Positions 1 to 13,500 of a stretch of DNA of 64,000 nucleotides are shown here, piece by piece. The notes beneath the pieces are model-generated. The model had not been told where the DNA came from. It did no database searches and saw nothing but the letters and a program-made list of their open reading frames with translations. The stretch covers positions 10,370,609-10,434,608 of the forward strand of contig NC_091149.1 of the NCBI RefSeq assembly GCF_041381155.1. The letters are read 5' to 3'. The stretch comes from Argopecten irradians. Lineage: Eukaryota; Mollusca; Bivalvia; Pectinida; Pectinidae. The position numbers and the translations under genes are program-made. Every line of letters begins with the position of its first letter. Position 1 is the first letter of the stretch.

Positions 1-412
1 GTAGCGATTTATAGGATTTACCACTATTTCCCCTATTGGGCCCCGCCCCTCCTGCCCCGGGGGGGTCAGAGCGGAAATTTATAAAAGTTCTGTTCCCCTT
101 CCCCCAAGGATGTTTGTGGCCAAATTTGATTACATTCCATGCAGAACTCTAGGACAAGTAGCGATTTATAGGATTTACCTCTATTTCCCCTATTGGACCG
201 CGCCCCTCCTGCCCCCGGGGGGTCAGAGCCAAAATTTATACAAGTTCTGTTCCCCTTCACCCAAGGATGTTTATGGCCAAATTTGGTCACAATCCATGCG
301 GAACTCTATGACTAGTAGCGATTTGAATTAAATGTTGACGGACGGACGGACGGACGACGGACGCCGCGCCATGACATAAGCTCACCGGCCCTTTGGGCCA
401 GGTGAGCTAAAA
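1..412 (+). mobile_element. Pearl/MINE-like element tail: 157-bp repeats, ACGG microsatellite, hairpin
   Basis: GTAGCGATTTATAGGA-type units recur at 1, 158 and 315 (157-bp period). Then GACGGACGGACGGACG, then a hairpin AGCTCACCGGCCC-loop-GGGCCAGGTGAGCT ending near 410. The element continues off the left edge. Bivalve pearl/MINE elements have this plan (family knowledge). Confidence 0.75.
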
Positions 413-416
413 ACCC

Positions 417-655
417 AGAACATTTGATAATAGGAATCATTGTACTTGACACATGAAAAAGAACATTTGATAATCAGAATTGTACTTAACAAAAGAAACA
501 AAACATTTGATAATCAGTATCGTACTTGACACAAAAAACAAAACATTTGATAATCAGAATTGTACTTGACACAAGAAAAAAACCCATTTGATAATCAGGA
601 TTGTACTTGACACAAGAAAAAGAACATTTGATAATCATGATGGTACTTACTACTG
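417..655. repeat. 41-bp tandem array, about 6 copies
   Basis: Unit with CATTTGATAATCAGAATTGT followed by ACTTGACACAAGAAAAA. CATTTG recurs at 421, 464, 504, 544, 585 and 625. The last unit abuts the possible 21-nt exon. Confidence 0.9.
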
Positions 656-671
656 GTGAAGATGGTGTCAC
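651..671 (-). CDS. CTNNAL1: Possible 21-nt CTNNAL1 micro-exon (VTPSSPV)
   Basis: On the minus strand, TGCCTGGACTTTAG precedes 21 nt reading V-T-P-S-S-P-V, followed directly by GTAAGT. Length and phase (0/0) fit the exon 11 junction. Vertebrate alpha-catulin has a variable Pro/Lys/Ser-rich linker at this point. The donor lies at the edge of a 41-bp tandem repeat, so a chance match is possible. Confidence 0.38.
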
Positions 672-1084
672 CTAAAGTCCAGGCAGCATTAACAGGAATA
701 AACAAGTTAGACAACTAAAAAAAATATTTCACTGAATTAATTCCATCACCCCTTAATTTTAACAATGAGGTATTCTAAAAAAAGAGACAGAAGGGTTCAA
801 ATATAAGGGGGAGATTGGCTTAAGTTTATATGGTCAACTGAATGTAGTAGTATCACAAATTGTTATTATCAATTGATTCTATTTCACATCATAATGCAGT
901 CAGGGGGTACGTGGATAGTGAGCTGGTTTGAAATTAAGAATTAAACGGACACTTTTAACAAACTACAATTTGACATTTATTGGTAATATAATCAAAAAGA
1001 CTTCTGCATGCAAACCTCAAGGTAAGAAGACATAATGGTAAGTGTGTAAACATATAATAAGGTTGATTATTTTATTTCATCCCT

Positions 1085-1795
1085 TTGGAAAGCACAGAAG
1101 TCTTGTAACCATGGAAACAAATGACAAGCTTTAGTGTAACTATGGAAACATAACAAGCTTTTAATTACTGCAATCATGGATACACCTGAATGAGAAAATA
1201 TGAATGAACACAATAGACTTCATCACAATCATGAAGATACATAACTTGTAATGTTTGTAACTAAGAAAAAAAATATGCTAGCTACATTGTAACCATGAAG
1301 ACAATATGACAGGTATGATTGTAACCATGAAATATATCAGGGTTAATTGTAACCATGGAAACACATGTCAAGGTTAATGGTAACCATGGAAACACATATC
1401 ATAGTTGATTGTAACCACGATAACACATGTCACGGTTGATGAAAACACATATCAAGTTTAATAATAACCATGGAAACACATATCATAGTTGATTGTAACC
1501 ATGGAAACACATGTCAGGGTTAATTGTAACCATGGAAACATATGTCGAGGTTAATTGTAACCATGGAAATACATGTCAAGGTTAAAGGTAACCATGGAAA
1601 CACATATCATAGTTGATTGTTACCATGAGAACACATGTCAAGGTTAATGGTATCCATGGAGACACATGTCAGGGTTGATTGTAACATTGGAAACACATGT
1701 CAAGGTTAATTGTAACCATGGAGACACATGTCAAGGTTGATTGTAACCATGGAAACACATGTCAAGGTTGATTGTAACCATGCATGCACCATGGA
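1085..1795. repeat. 31-bp tandem array
   Basis: Unit GTAACCATGGAAACACATGT then CAAGGTTAATT. Regular from about 1290, more diverged before that. In a CTNNAL1 intron or its downstream part. Confidence 0.92.
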
Positions 1796-1894
1796 AACAA
1801 TGTGACAGCTACATTGCAGCTCACCTGCTATTTGGTAATCATGCATGGTTCATACTTAACAAATTGAGTGCATAAGAATTCATATCATCCCTAA

Positions 1895-4800
1895 GCACAT
1901 TAGAGGCCCCTTTGCCTCTTGCTTATTAAAAAGAAGTCATTTAAAGATTTTAGCCTATTTGACCCCTGTGACTTTGAATGAAGGTTAAGGTCATTCTTTT
2001 GAACAAACTTGGTAGCCCTTGATCCCAGCATGCCGCATGCCCAATATCAGGTCCCTGTGCCTTTTGCTTTTTAAGAAGAAGCCTTTTTGAATATTTTAGC
2101 CTATTTGACCCCTGTGACCTTGAATCAAGGTCGTTCATTTGAACAAAATAGGTAGCCCTTCATCCCAGCATGCCTTTCGGTTATTAAGAAGAAATTGTTT
2201 AAATTTTTTAGCCTATTTGACCCCCATGACCTGGAATAACTTTATTCATTTGAACAAACTTTGTAGCCCTTCATACCATCATGTTACAGGCCCAATATCA
2301 GGTCTCTAGGCCTCTTGTTTATTAAAAAAAAAGTCGTTTAAATATTTTAGCCAGTTTGACCCCTGTGACCTTGAATGACAGTCAAGGTCATTCATTTGAG
2401 CATGCTTGGTAGTCCTTCATCCCAGCATGTAACAGGCCCAATTTCAGGTCTCTAGGCCTCTTGGTTATTTAGAAGAAGTCTGTTTAAATTTTCACCTATT
2501 TGACCCCTGTGACCTTGAATGAAGGTCAAGGTCATTCATTTGAACAAACTTGGTAGCCTTTCATCCCAGCATGTTATAAGTCAAATTTCAGGACTCTAGG
2601 TCTCCAAGTTTTGGAGGAGAAGTTGTTTAAAGGATTTGTGCAGTCAAAAATGATAATTTCAGTTTATACTGGAAATGGCTTTAATAGACCATGTAGAAAT
2701 CTCTCCGTGCCGCGCGCGACCAGAATAACCTGTAAACCGACGATATCGAGGTCAAATTTTCTGACCACCCGATTATGCATATTTTCTAGCTCTAAACCAT
2801 GTGACGTCACAATAGTCCGTGGCTTATAGCTGTACTACAACTGATGTGCTATCACTTACATCAACGGTCACAGGAAAAGCCGATCAAAGATTTTTTAATG
2901 ATTACTTTTGAGTGAAGTTATTCGTACAATAACTTTGGCTCGAATTTTTATAACTAAATAAGTGAAATTTGATGGTTCAAACACTCTAATTTATGCTCTA
3001 ATAGCAAGTATCTTCGTGTAATTATGAAAGAAAATCCACACAGAAATAAAAGTTTCAGATTTTTTTGTCGAGGAGTTCAGCAACGAATATGCTTTATTTA
3101 GATAATATTTTCCTGTAGTCTGTATCTTTGATTTATAGTGAATTGCAAAGTTTGTGACAGTAAAATGAAATTTTACGTAACAATTTAAGAAATCCTCGAT
3201 TAAAGCATCAAGGATATGATGCTTGACATACGCACACACCGATGATTGATCATTACAAACATTGTATTGTGTGTTGCTAACCGAATAAATCAAGATACAT
3301 TTATTTCAATACCGTAAAACGTTTCAACATGTGTTAGAAAGTATTTACTTTTGATATTATAAAAGATCAAATAATAGAGATATTAAGCAAAACAAACTAT
3401 TTTGTCAGACCGTGCAGTCGCTTTCAATTTTTAATCGATATACGAGTAGAATCACCGATATTATAGATATATAATTAGCCATGCCTTTGGTTTGATGGTT
3501 ATGTAATTCCTTGACCACGATGTTGTTTACCTGTACACAACGCCATTCATCGAACTCACCTGTGATTATCTGGCCGCGGGCAATTTGCTATTCGGTGGAC
3601 TATATCGGGTATTTGCTATTGTCTTACTGTCAATCAGGTTAGGACATCCGTTAATTGGATTGTGATTTGAATTATGGAAACCCCGTACATCTATGCTCTA
3701 GGTTTTTTATTGTCATCTCCATTTTTAAAATGAAGATGTAAAAGCAAATGGAAATAAAATATACCTGATCATACCTAGGAGTATATATTACATACACACA
3801 TATATATATGTCGTACACAGGTAAAACAATAATGGAAGTTGACTTATTCTGAAACAAAAATGGTTCTAAGAACTATTTCAACTAAAGATTTAACCTTAAA
3901 AATCATTCCAGTCTAGAACTGTATTTACGGAATCGTGGCATATAGCAATTTTTAAGGTATTAGTAAAAATTCTAAGCATGTATTTTCACCGTTTCGAATT
4001 TAAATGTACATGTATAGTCATACAAGAAAGGTTACAACATTATCACACTAAATATGCTTATTTAAACATCACTTAGTATATTTTTAAAAAGGTACAAGAT
4101 ATTATATCTATTTATAATGCCTGTATACAAGTAATTTCAATTCGCATTTGAACACTTTATGTGGTTACTTTTTGGATTATACGATAAATGTTCAAATATT
4201 ACTATTAAATCTCGGTATGATACAAAACGGTCGACAATGAATATACTATATTAAGGATATAGTTTAATTTTGAAATAATGAATTTAAATCTACACTTAAA
4301 CTGTGATTCAGGAACATATATCAGAAATACCATTGATATATTTCTGCTTTTTAGTAAGCGTTAATGGATAAAGTTTCAAAGGCAACAATATAGATATACA
4401 TATTATTTTCGGTATAAGTTCGGTACTGTTACTCCAATATCACATAACTAATAACCGTCCACATTTTATTTTTACTCAAAAACTGTGCTGTGTTTGCATC
4501 GTTATAGAAGAAGTTTGAAATAAAAACACAGATTCTAGATATATTCATGCTAAATTTTGTCTCAGTCCAAACTGATCCAAACATCATTTTGATATCGCTA
4601 CCAAACTGGACTGATTATCTAAGATATATGCTTGTCTGAATTTTTTAAGTGGTGTAAATGGAATGTTTTGAAACTGTAAATATCTACATCATAAAGCTAG
4701 AATAACCATTTACTCGAAAAACTCAAATTGTAGATCTAACGTATACGTATATATGCTGTATACATGTATAGTACTAGGCTTACCTTGTGTAGCCGCGGAC

Positions 4801-5095
4801 TACTCTGACATCACAAGACCACGTGACCACCTAGCTCATTATCTCTGAACCGTAGTCGACACTACCCGTAAATCACGACCAAAACCAACCGATAGCGCTA
4901 AAAGATAGGTGATTCGTTGGGTGGGACTTAATTTTTCATTCATCCAAAGCAATATCCTGACGTATTACAAAAAAAAAAATTTTGGCTGCACAAATCCTTT
5001 AAATGGAAAAGTTGACGCCGGACGGCCGGACGCCAGACGCCGGACGCTGCACCACAGCATAAGCTCAACTGCCCTTCGGGCAGGTGAGCTAATTA
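1895..5095 (+). mobile_element. Pearl-like element with 140-bp core repeats, split by TTAA element copy A
   Basis: About five core units (TTTGACCCCTGTGACCTTGA then TTCATTTGAACAAACTTGGT) run 1895-2626. The element resumes at 5003 with AAATGGAAAAGTTGACGCCG, a GACGG-type microsatellite and the hairpin CTCAACTGCCC-TTC-GGGCAGGTGAG ending near 5095. Copy A of the TTAA element sits between. Confidence 0.75.
2631..4998. mobile_element. TTAA-flanked non-autonomous element, copy A (2368 bp)
   Basis: Terminal inverted repeat AGGATTTGTGCAG, flanked by TTAA at 2627-2630 and 4999-5002. AT-rich, no open frame above 100 codons. It is the uninterrupted relative of copy B and provides the empty-site reference for every insertion in copy B. 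It interrupts a pearl-like repeat element. Confidence 0.85.
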
Positions 5096-5950
5096 AAAAA
5101 TTGTAATTATTTAATCAGTTTAAGAATTACAACAACAATTTGAAAACATGAAAGGTGTTATTTTTACCGTGGAAACACAAGCCAGGCTTTGAGGTCCTTT
5201 AAGGACAAACTTCCATCTATACAAAGAGTATACATAAGTAGAATTTAGGAAGATTGGACACTGCCATGTTGAACTTCATTTAAGAATGATAGCAATTATG
5301 AATATTTTGAGAAATACTGATGTTTAACTCATTTGAATCTACTGCTACTGACTTTTGTGTTTTTGAAAGATAAAAGAGTTAAATATGTAACATTTGAATT
5401 TCCCCTTGGGATTCTTTGCCAACTCAACCCTGTTTACTTTAATTATGTCAGCTACATACTCTTAAATGATAAACATCTATTCTTTTTTGTCAGAAAAAAA
5501 TATAAAGCAATGCTTCAGATTTTATCAAAATAGTTCTTTAATAAGTAAATGTTAAACTTAGTAAAAATTCTGATGACATATACTGTAAATAGTGCCCTTC
5601 CCTATATAAGCGCTTTTCTGGATAAGAAGTTGAAGTTATTGAATGTTCTCATCTCATTGACCAAATAATGTTTTTCAACTTTGTGGTGCTTATAACATTG
5701 AATCCCTTTATTACATGAAATTATGTTAATTCATGTAACATATATTACCTTATGTTATTAAGACAGATTAGTGATACTTTTTAGATACATATTTTACAAT
5801 CAGAGGAAATCCTTGAAAAGAAGAAGAATCACAATCTTCATTTGTTAATTTTAAGTCATCTTCATCTCACTCCCCTAGTCAGACAATATAACTTCCCTCC
5901 CATACATAGCTTAAAATAGCCCAGAGTACAGCTCCCTCATCTAAAACGTA
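5096..5950. other. AT-rich intronic sequence, nothing recognised
   Basis: No repeat family, RNA or coding sequence recognised. A 66-codon open frame (5333-5533) has biased AT composition only. Confidence 0.5.
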
Positions 5951-5959
5951 CCTCAAAAC

Positions 5960-7285
5960 ACACACTCTCCTTATGAAAGCCCACTGTAGGAATCCCCATT
6001 AATGATCATAGAACAAATATAATCCCCCTCCAAACATGCACAGTACAATTCCCCTCCATCCACAGTACAAAATACCCTTGCCCTGAAAGAGCACAGTATA
6101 AATCATCCCCCACACCCCGAAAGCCACAGTACAAATTCTCTCCCCTGAAGGCCACAGTACAAATTCTCTCCCCTGAAGGCCACAGTACAAATTCTCTCCC
6201 CTGAAGGCCACAGTACAAATTCTCTCTCCTGAAGGCAACAGTACAAATTCTCTCCAATGAAGGTCACGATACAAATTCTCTTCCCTGAAGGCAACAGTAC
6301 AAATTCTCTCCCCTGAAGGCAACAGTACAAATTCTCTCCCCCGAAAGCCACAGAACAAATTCTCTCCCCTGAAGGCAACAGTACAAATTCTCTCCCCTGA
6401 AGGCCACAGTACAAATTCTCTCCCCTGAAGGCCACAGTACAAATTCTCCCCTGAAGGTCACAGTACAAATTCTCCCCTGAAGGCCACAGTACAAATTCTC
6501 TCCCCTGAAGGCCACAGTACAAATTCTCCCCTGAAGGCCACAGTACAAATTCTCTCCCCTGAAGGCCACAGTACAAATTCTCTCCCCTGAAGGCAACAGT
6601 ACAAATTCTCTCCAATGAAGGTCACAGTACCAATTCTCTTCCCTGAAGGCAACAGTACAAATTCTCTCCCCTGAAGGCAACAGTACAAATTCTCTCACCC
6701 GAAAGCCACAGTACAAATTCTCTCCCCTGAAGGCAACAGTACAAATTCTCTCACCCGAAAGCCACAGTACAAATTCTCTCCCCTGAAGGCCACAGTACAA
6801 ATTCTCTCCCCTGAAGGCCACAGTACAAATTCTCTTCCCTGAAGGCCACAGTACAAATTCTCCCCTGAAGGCCACAGTACAAATTCTCCCCTGAAGGCCA
6901 CAGTACAAATTCTCCCCTGAAGGCCACAGTACAAATTCTCCCCTGAAGGCCACAGTACAAATTCTCCCCTGAAGGCCACAGTACAAATTCTCTCCCCTGA
7001 AGGCCACAGTACAAATTCTCCCCTGAAGGCCACAGTACAAATTCTCCCCTGAAGGCCACAGTACAAATTCTCTCCCCTGAAGGCCACAGTACAAATTCTC
7101 CCCTGAAGGCCACAGTACAAATTCTCCCCTGAAGGCCACAGTACAAATTCTCCCCTGAAGGTCACAGTACAAATTCTCCCCTGAAGGCCACAGTACAAAT
7201 TCTCCCCTGAAGGCCACAGTACAAATTCTCCCCTGAAGGCCACAGTACAAATTCCCTCCCCTAGAAAGCCACAGAACAAATCCCC
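5960..7285. repeat. 26/28-bp minisatellite, about 45 copies
   Basis: Units CCACAGTACAAATTCTCTCC-CCTGAAGG (28 bp) and the same lacking CT (26 bp). The array is in the intron after CTNNAL1 exon 11. No unit carries a stop on the minus strand, so long spurious frames (up to 341 codons, Cys/Gly/Leu-rich) appear. Confidence 0.95.
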
Positions 7286-7390
7286 CCACAACATATATGA
7301 ACTTTAATTAAATTGGTTTTCATTAATAAAAAGGTTTGAGATTCAAAACAGTTATGGACACCAAATGAGGACAACAGAAATTATACTAAC

Positions 7391-7576
7391 CCCTGGTCTA
7401 GGGAGGGAAAGATAGACTGGCTTGTCCATGCGACCTTGACATACATCATTAACCTCTTTCACCAAAACTGACAAGTCGTTAATCTGTGACTCCCATGCGT
7501 CGGAAAATGTGTCCAGGTTTTCTCTGGCGATCTTACTGTTTGGATACTGACTGAGGGTTTTGGCTGCCATCATTGT
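7391..7576 (-). CDS. CTNNAL1: CTNNAL1 exon 11 (last confident exon in window)
   Basis: A 186-nt, 62-residue phase-0 exon, TMMAAKTLSQYPNSKIAREN to VYLSLPRPG. It has a TTTGCAG acceptor and a GTTAGT donor. SKIARENLDTFSDAWESQI and YLSLPRP match alpha-catulin. The next exon must lie at or beyond the left part of the window. Confidence 0.93.
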
Positions 7577-10500
7577 CTGCAAAGGATGAGAAAAACCTTA
7601 TATTTCATTGAGTGAAAATGAATTGTAATCTTAAGATTTCTTTATTAATAAATCAATATTTCGTAATTGCATATTACAGAGTTATTTGTCCTTGTGGGTA
7701 GGTATTGATTGTGACGTCATCTAGTTGCGAGCAAAACGTCATAATTTTTAGAAAAAAACATGCGAGTCTCACTTGCAAAATAATTACATCACAATGGATC
7801 CCTACCAACAAGGGAGGTTACTCTGTAATATGCAAGGAGGGAATAAAAGATATGACACTTACAACATTAGCGTCAAAAACTATGAATTAATAGAAATGAC
7901 AAAAACGTTCGGGTAAAATTCTTTTTTAAAACACTTTTTTGTTTTTGTACTGTATGGTATCAGGTAAAATTCTTTTTTTAAAAACCTTTTTGTTCTTGTA
8001 CTCTATTGTATTTTGTTTGTGCCTCTGAGTTACATTGAAGCAATGACAAAATTTCACATTATTGAAATAATATGGTATAATAAATAAAACCTGTCTAAAC
8101 GACCACCTCTGTATAAAGACCATCTACTTGGTACGACCGCTTTTCTAGGCTCCCGAACAACCAATTTGAACACATTTTAACCGGGTGAACTAACCTGGCT
8201 ATAAAGACCATTTTTATTCTGTCCTTTGGGCGGTCTTTATAGACAGGTTTCATTTTAATGCATTTATATATTATATTGTTTATACAAATCTGCAGATTCT
8301 GCTTCAACTAGGGAATATTCAGACAAAATAAAAACTGTAACAGAGTTATGCATCCTCAGTAACTATCTTATTAAAACTGTAACAAAGTTAAATGAAAGAT
8401 GTCATGCTATGATAATCTATTAAAAGTAGCTGTTAATCAGGGCTCGAATTTCAGACTGTTTTACTTGCTTTTTGCAAGTAGATATACCAGAATAACAAGT
8501 GGAAAAAATATGCACTGGCTTATTTTAGCAAGTAGTTTTTTTCATAGAAAACTGTAAAAATGACATATTGATTGTGAAATATTGTTCTAATGGAAAATAT
8601 GAAGACACAGTTCTTACAATAATGTTGTTGATATACATAATGTACACATACACCTCATATCATCATGCAAAAATAAATGATTTTATATTTTAAAACAAAA
8701 CTGTGATTTGAATTCCGATATTTAATTGCAAGTTAAATTTTGTTTAGCAAGTACAAATTTAGGGCACTTGCTATTTTTAGCAAGTGACAAAAAATTCAAA
8801 ATTCGAGCCCTGTTAATTAATGTAAATATTTACCAGTGGCCCGATAGTTCTGATGATGGAATCGTTATGATCGGCAGCGATAACGAGAGGTTCTGTGGTG
8901 GCGATATGTCGAAACAGCTTACAAACCTGGAATAGATGTTATAAAGAATAATCATCGAACAAAGTCATTTGAATCCATTTCATGAGATTTCTGAATTGAT
9001 ATGTTTTGTTCAGTAATTTCTCTTTTCATCGTAAACTATACATTCTCATTATTGAATAAATAATAGTTATGATGTCAAATAAATAAGAAGTTCAAAGAAA
9101 CATGATTAAAGATGCTCCATCGCCGACAGAGCATAAACGAAATTGTTTGAACAATTACTTATGCTTAATCATGTATCAATATGTCTAATCGACACAAAAG
9201 TACAAATAAAATAATTGATTTTGCTCTTTTTGCATGCGCAATCAGTACTTCATTCTATATAGGACATAGTGCCATGAAATTTTTTGGGATGCAATTCATT
9301 ATTCTTAATATTCTAATCTTAAAATAGGAAGCTCAAACTTTTCAATGGTGGTAATGGTGTAATGTACGTATCTTATGTGACTGAATAAAAATTTTGATTC
9401 ATCTGCTCCTATTTTTGATAGCGAAAAAATACCATTTATCAATGGTGTAGTATCTTTAAGTTACATAATATTTATTAAACTGGTTACTCAAAGCAATTCA
9501 TTTTGGTCTGGAGACCATAAAATAGCTGGTTATTTACGGGGGTAAAAAAAATTTGCAATTTTAATTAAAACTTGATGTTAAAATATCTGTGATTTGACTT
9601 TCGGGATATATTCTGTTATATTTAAACATTGTAGTGACAACAAAATTGTTGTGCGTTTTTATAAATTCACTTGATCATTGTAAATTCGCAAAAGTTTATC
9701 TCTGCAAATTAATATTCGCGACCACAATTTTTGAACAATTAAATTCAAAAGTATCCCCATGAAATTTCAAATCTTGTTCATTTTAATTCAAAGATGTTTT
9801 CATTCAATTTCAAATCGTGAAAATTTCATTTCAACAAAATTACTTTGAAACAGAAGTTTAGTAACTTCAAAGAGAAGTTAGTTGGTAGTATTAGATGACT
9901 GTAAACCAAATTTCTTTTGTGTGCAATTAACTTTTACCAAAATCGTGATCCAAATAAATTTGTGAAAGTTTATAACCTTGAACTAATCTCTACATCAATG
10001 ATACTGATAAGAATTTCCAGTCATTTTTTTAAATCCATGAATGTTAATCTTCGTTTTGAAATGGAAATCACAAAATTAAGTAGCCACGAAAGAAAGTTGG
10101 TTAAGAGTATTGGTTTAGCTGGGACGTTTCTTACCTCCTCCAATTGTTCCATATGTTCCTCAAACTTGACCGTGAGCTCCTCGACCCTCTCAGCCTCTCC
10201 AGCAATCCCTGCCCCCTTCAGACATTTCAACAATTCATGATCCTCGTTTGTCTTGAACAGCTCCGAAGCCTGCTCCATCGCTGTATCCTGGAGCTACAAA
10301 AGAAGCCAAACAATTTACATCAATTTTACTAATGCGTATGGGAATAATTCATTTATCACGTGATATATACTTGATAAAGTTTGTGTGGGCTATGGTTTCT
10401 ATTGGTGAGGGAATGAGGTCCAATGAGAATATCCCGCGCTAACAACATATCAACGGCAAGATTTCAAATAGTTACGCTAGCATGTCATAGGAAAATAAAT

Positions 10501-13500
10501 TGTCTTTCTACAAACAAGGACTGGATTGAATCTTCAATGACATTAATCAAGAACCTTTTCTAAATCTTGAAGAAATCTGTATCCTTTTTCATTTTTAATT
10601 CTTCAAAACTTTGTTTTAAAGAGTCTCTTAATTGAAAACCAAAATTAATCTAATTTGCTTGAACTAACAACAATTGTTTCTTTTTGAAAATTTGAATGGT
10701 TAGGTATGATATTATTCTTCTACCTAGCTAATAAAGTCAAAACAATCCCCATCAATATCAAATATATGCACACACAATATAATAATAAACTTTCATCTAT
10801 CTTAAATTAAATTTATTGATTATAAAGATTCTAATATCAACATTTCTTCCTAATTAACTTTTTGTAGGAAGGAAACTTTAATTTAATGAGGTTTTCACAA
10901 CATTTTAATGATATTTTAATGGTTTTGTTATAAAATTAATGTGAACAACTGGTTCTGTATTAATGATTTACTAATGTACTTACAAGCTTGTTCAGACACT
11001 TGGATACTGACATCGTCTTCAAGATCGCTGTCTCCATGTCAAGGCTCACATTCAGGTCCCTCTGAAAAAAGAAAAGATCAACTTCAAATCAAAACAAAGA
11101 AATTTGTTTTTATCATCTTTTTTCATTTCATTTCATTTTCATTAACTTTTTAAGAATGACTTATGTGGCTACCTGGTTCAGGGAAGTGTTGATAAGAACC
11201 TGTATTACAGCTTTCATAAAATTCAAAATATCAAAAATAATTTCTATTAAAATTTTTACACATTGTCAACCAAAAATTTCAATTTATATAAATAATCCTT
11301 TTTAATTACTATATAACTTTAATCATTTGTGGGTATTTTTGTGGCTTTGAGCTTTAAGATAATTTTATAGATAGTATAACCAAATGATGTATTGTGGGTA
11401 TTTCTTCATGGCTTGGAGCTTTAAGATAATTTCATAGATAGTATTTCTCAATGATGTATTGTGGGTATTTCTTTGTGGCTTTAAGCTTTAAGATAACTTC
11501 ATAGATAGTATTACTCAATGATGTATTGTGGGTATTTCTTTGTGGCTTTGAGCTTTAAGATAACTTCATAGATAGTATTACTCAATGATGTATTGTGGGT
11601 ATTTCTTTGTGGCTTGGAGCTTTAAGATCATTTCATAGATAGTTTTACTCAATGATGAATTGTAGATATTTTTTTTGGCTTGGAGCTTTAAGATAATTTC
11701 ATAGATAGTATTACTCAATGATGTAATGTGGGTATTTCTTTGTAGCTTGAAACTTTAAGATAATTTCATAGATAGTATTTCTCAATGATGTATTGTGGGT
11801 ATTTCTTTGTGGCTTGGAGCTTTAAGATAATTTCATGGATTAGTAATACTCAATGATGTAATAAGCGTCATTTGTTGTTTTTACATCCATGTTGTCATAG
11901 CAACCACAAAAGCAATCAACATTTCTTCACAACGAAAATTTCAATTAATACTTACAATAGGAGCAATAGATGCACAGTAAAATGTGGTTAAAATGAACTG
12001 CTGGGAACCAACTTTGTTGTAAGTATAGTTTGTTATACATTTATTATAGACATCTTGATGGGGAATGAAAATCACTACGTTATAACCGTGAGTTTGTTGT
12101 AAATATGATCGTAATACATGATGAGTACCTGTACTTTACACCAACAAGGACATAGTCATTCAGATCCCCCGCCAATGGAGATATCAAAGCTGAAGTAAGT
12201 TTGATTGTGGAGACTTATGTATATGAAACAAGAGATCCCAGAGGGATCTTGGCGCCCACCTAAGAACGATCTTTGTCTGACAAAGGAAAGAGGGATCTTT
12301 TCTCTGCTTTTAAAGTTTTTACTACATATTACTACACATGAAATTTCAGAAAGATCCTTTGACTGCTTTCTGAGATATATAACGGTAACAAACTTCAATT
12401 ATCAAAATCCTTGATGGCTACCTGTCGGCCATCTTGATCACCGATCGGTCCTAAAATGCAATATGCTCAACTAGACCCCTAGAAAAACCTGCACATACAA
12501 TTTGAGACAGATCCCTTCAGTACATTCTTAGACATAGCGGAAAAAAACTTCAATTGTCAAAATCCAAGATGGCGCTCTGTCGGCCATCTTGTTCACTGAT
12601 CGGTACCAAAATGCAATATGCATAACCAGGGACCTAGGGGAACCTGCACATGAAATTTGAGACAGATCCCTTCAGTGCTTTCTAAGAAATAGTGGTAACA
12701 AGCTTCAATTATCAAAATCCAAGATGGCGTCCTGTCGGCCATCTTGTTCACCGATGGGTCTGAAAATGCAATATGCACAACTAGACCCCTAGGGGAACCT
12801 GCACATGCAATTTGATACAGATTCCTTTAGTACTTTCTGAGAAATAGTGGTAACAAGCTTTAACCATCAAAATCCAAGATGGCGGCCTGTCGGCCATCTT
12901 GTTAATCAATCAGTCCCAAAATGCAATATGCACAACTAGACCCCTAGGGGAATCTGCACATGCAATTTGAGACAGATCCCTTCAGTACTTTCTGAGAAAT
13001 AGCTGTAACAAAGTTCAATTGTCAAAATCCAAGATGGCAGCCCGTCAGCCATCTTGTTCATCGATCGGTCCCAAAATGCAATATGCACAACTAGGCCCCT
13101 AGGGGAACCTGCACATGCAATTTGAGACAGATCCCTTCAGTACTTTCTGAGAAATAGCGGTAACAAACTTCAATTGTCAAAATCCAAGATGGCTGCCTGT
13201 CGGCCATCTTGTTAACCGATTGGTCCCAAAATGCAATATGCACAACTAGGCCCCTAGGGGAACTTACATGTGAAATTTGAGAAAGATCCCTTCAGTGCAT
13301 TCTGAGAAATAGCGGTAACAAACTTTAACTATCAAAATCCAAGATGGCTGCCTGGCGGCCATTTTGTTGACCGATTGGTCCCAAAATACAATATGCACAA
13401 CAAGGGCCCTAGGGAAACCTACATATGAAATTTGAGAAACATCCCTTCAGTACTTTCTGAAAAATAGCGGTAACAAGAATTGTTAACGGACGGACGGACG

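Noticed and set aside
417..655. CRISPR-like spacing of repeats
   Set aside because: Units are contiguous tandem repeats without unique spacers, and the DNA is eukaryotic.
5999..7294. Several overlapping long open frames (up to 341 codons) on the minus strand
   Set aside because: They are translations of a 26/28-bp minisatellite open in all three frames, with no start context or domain.
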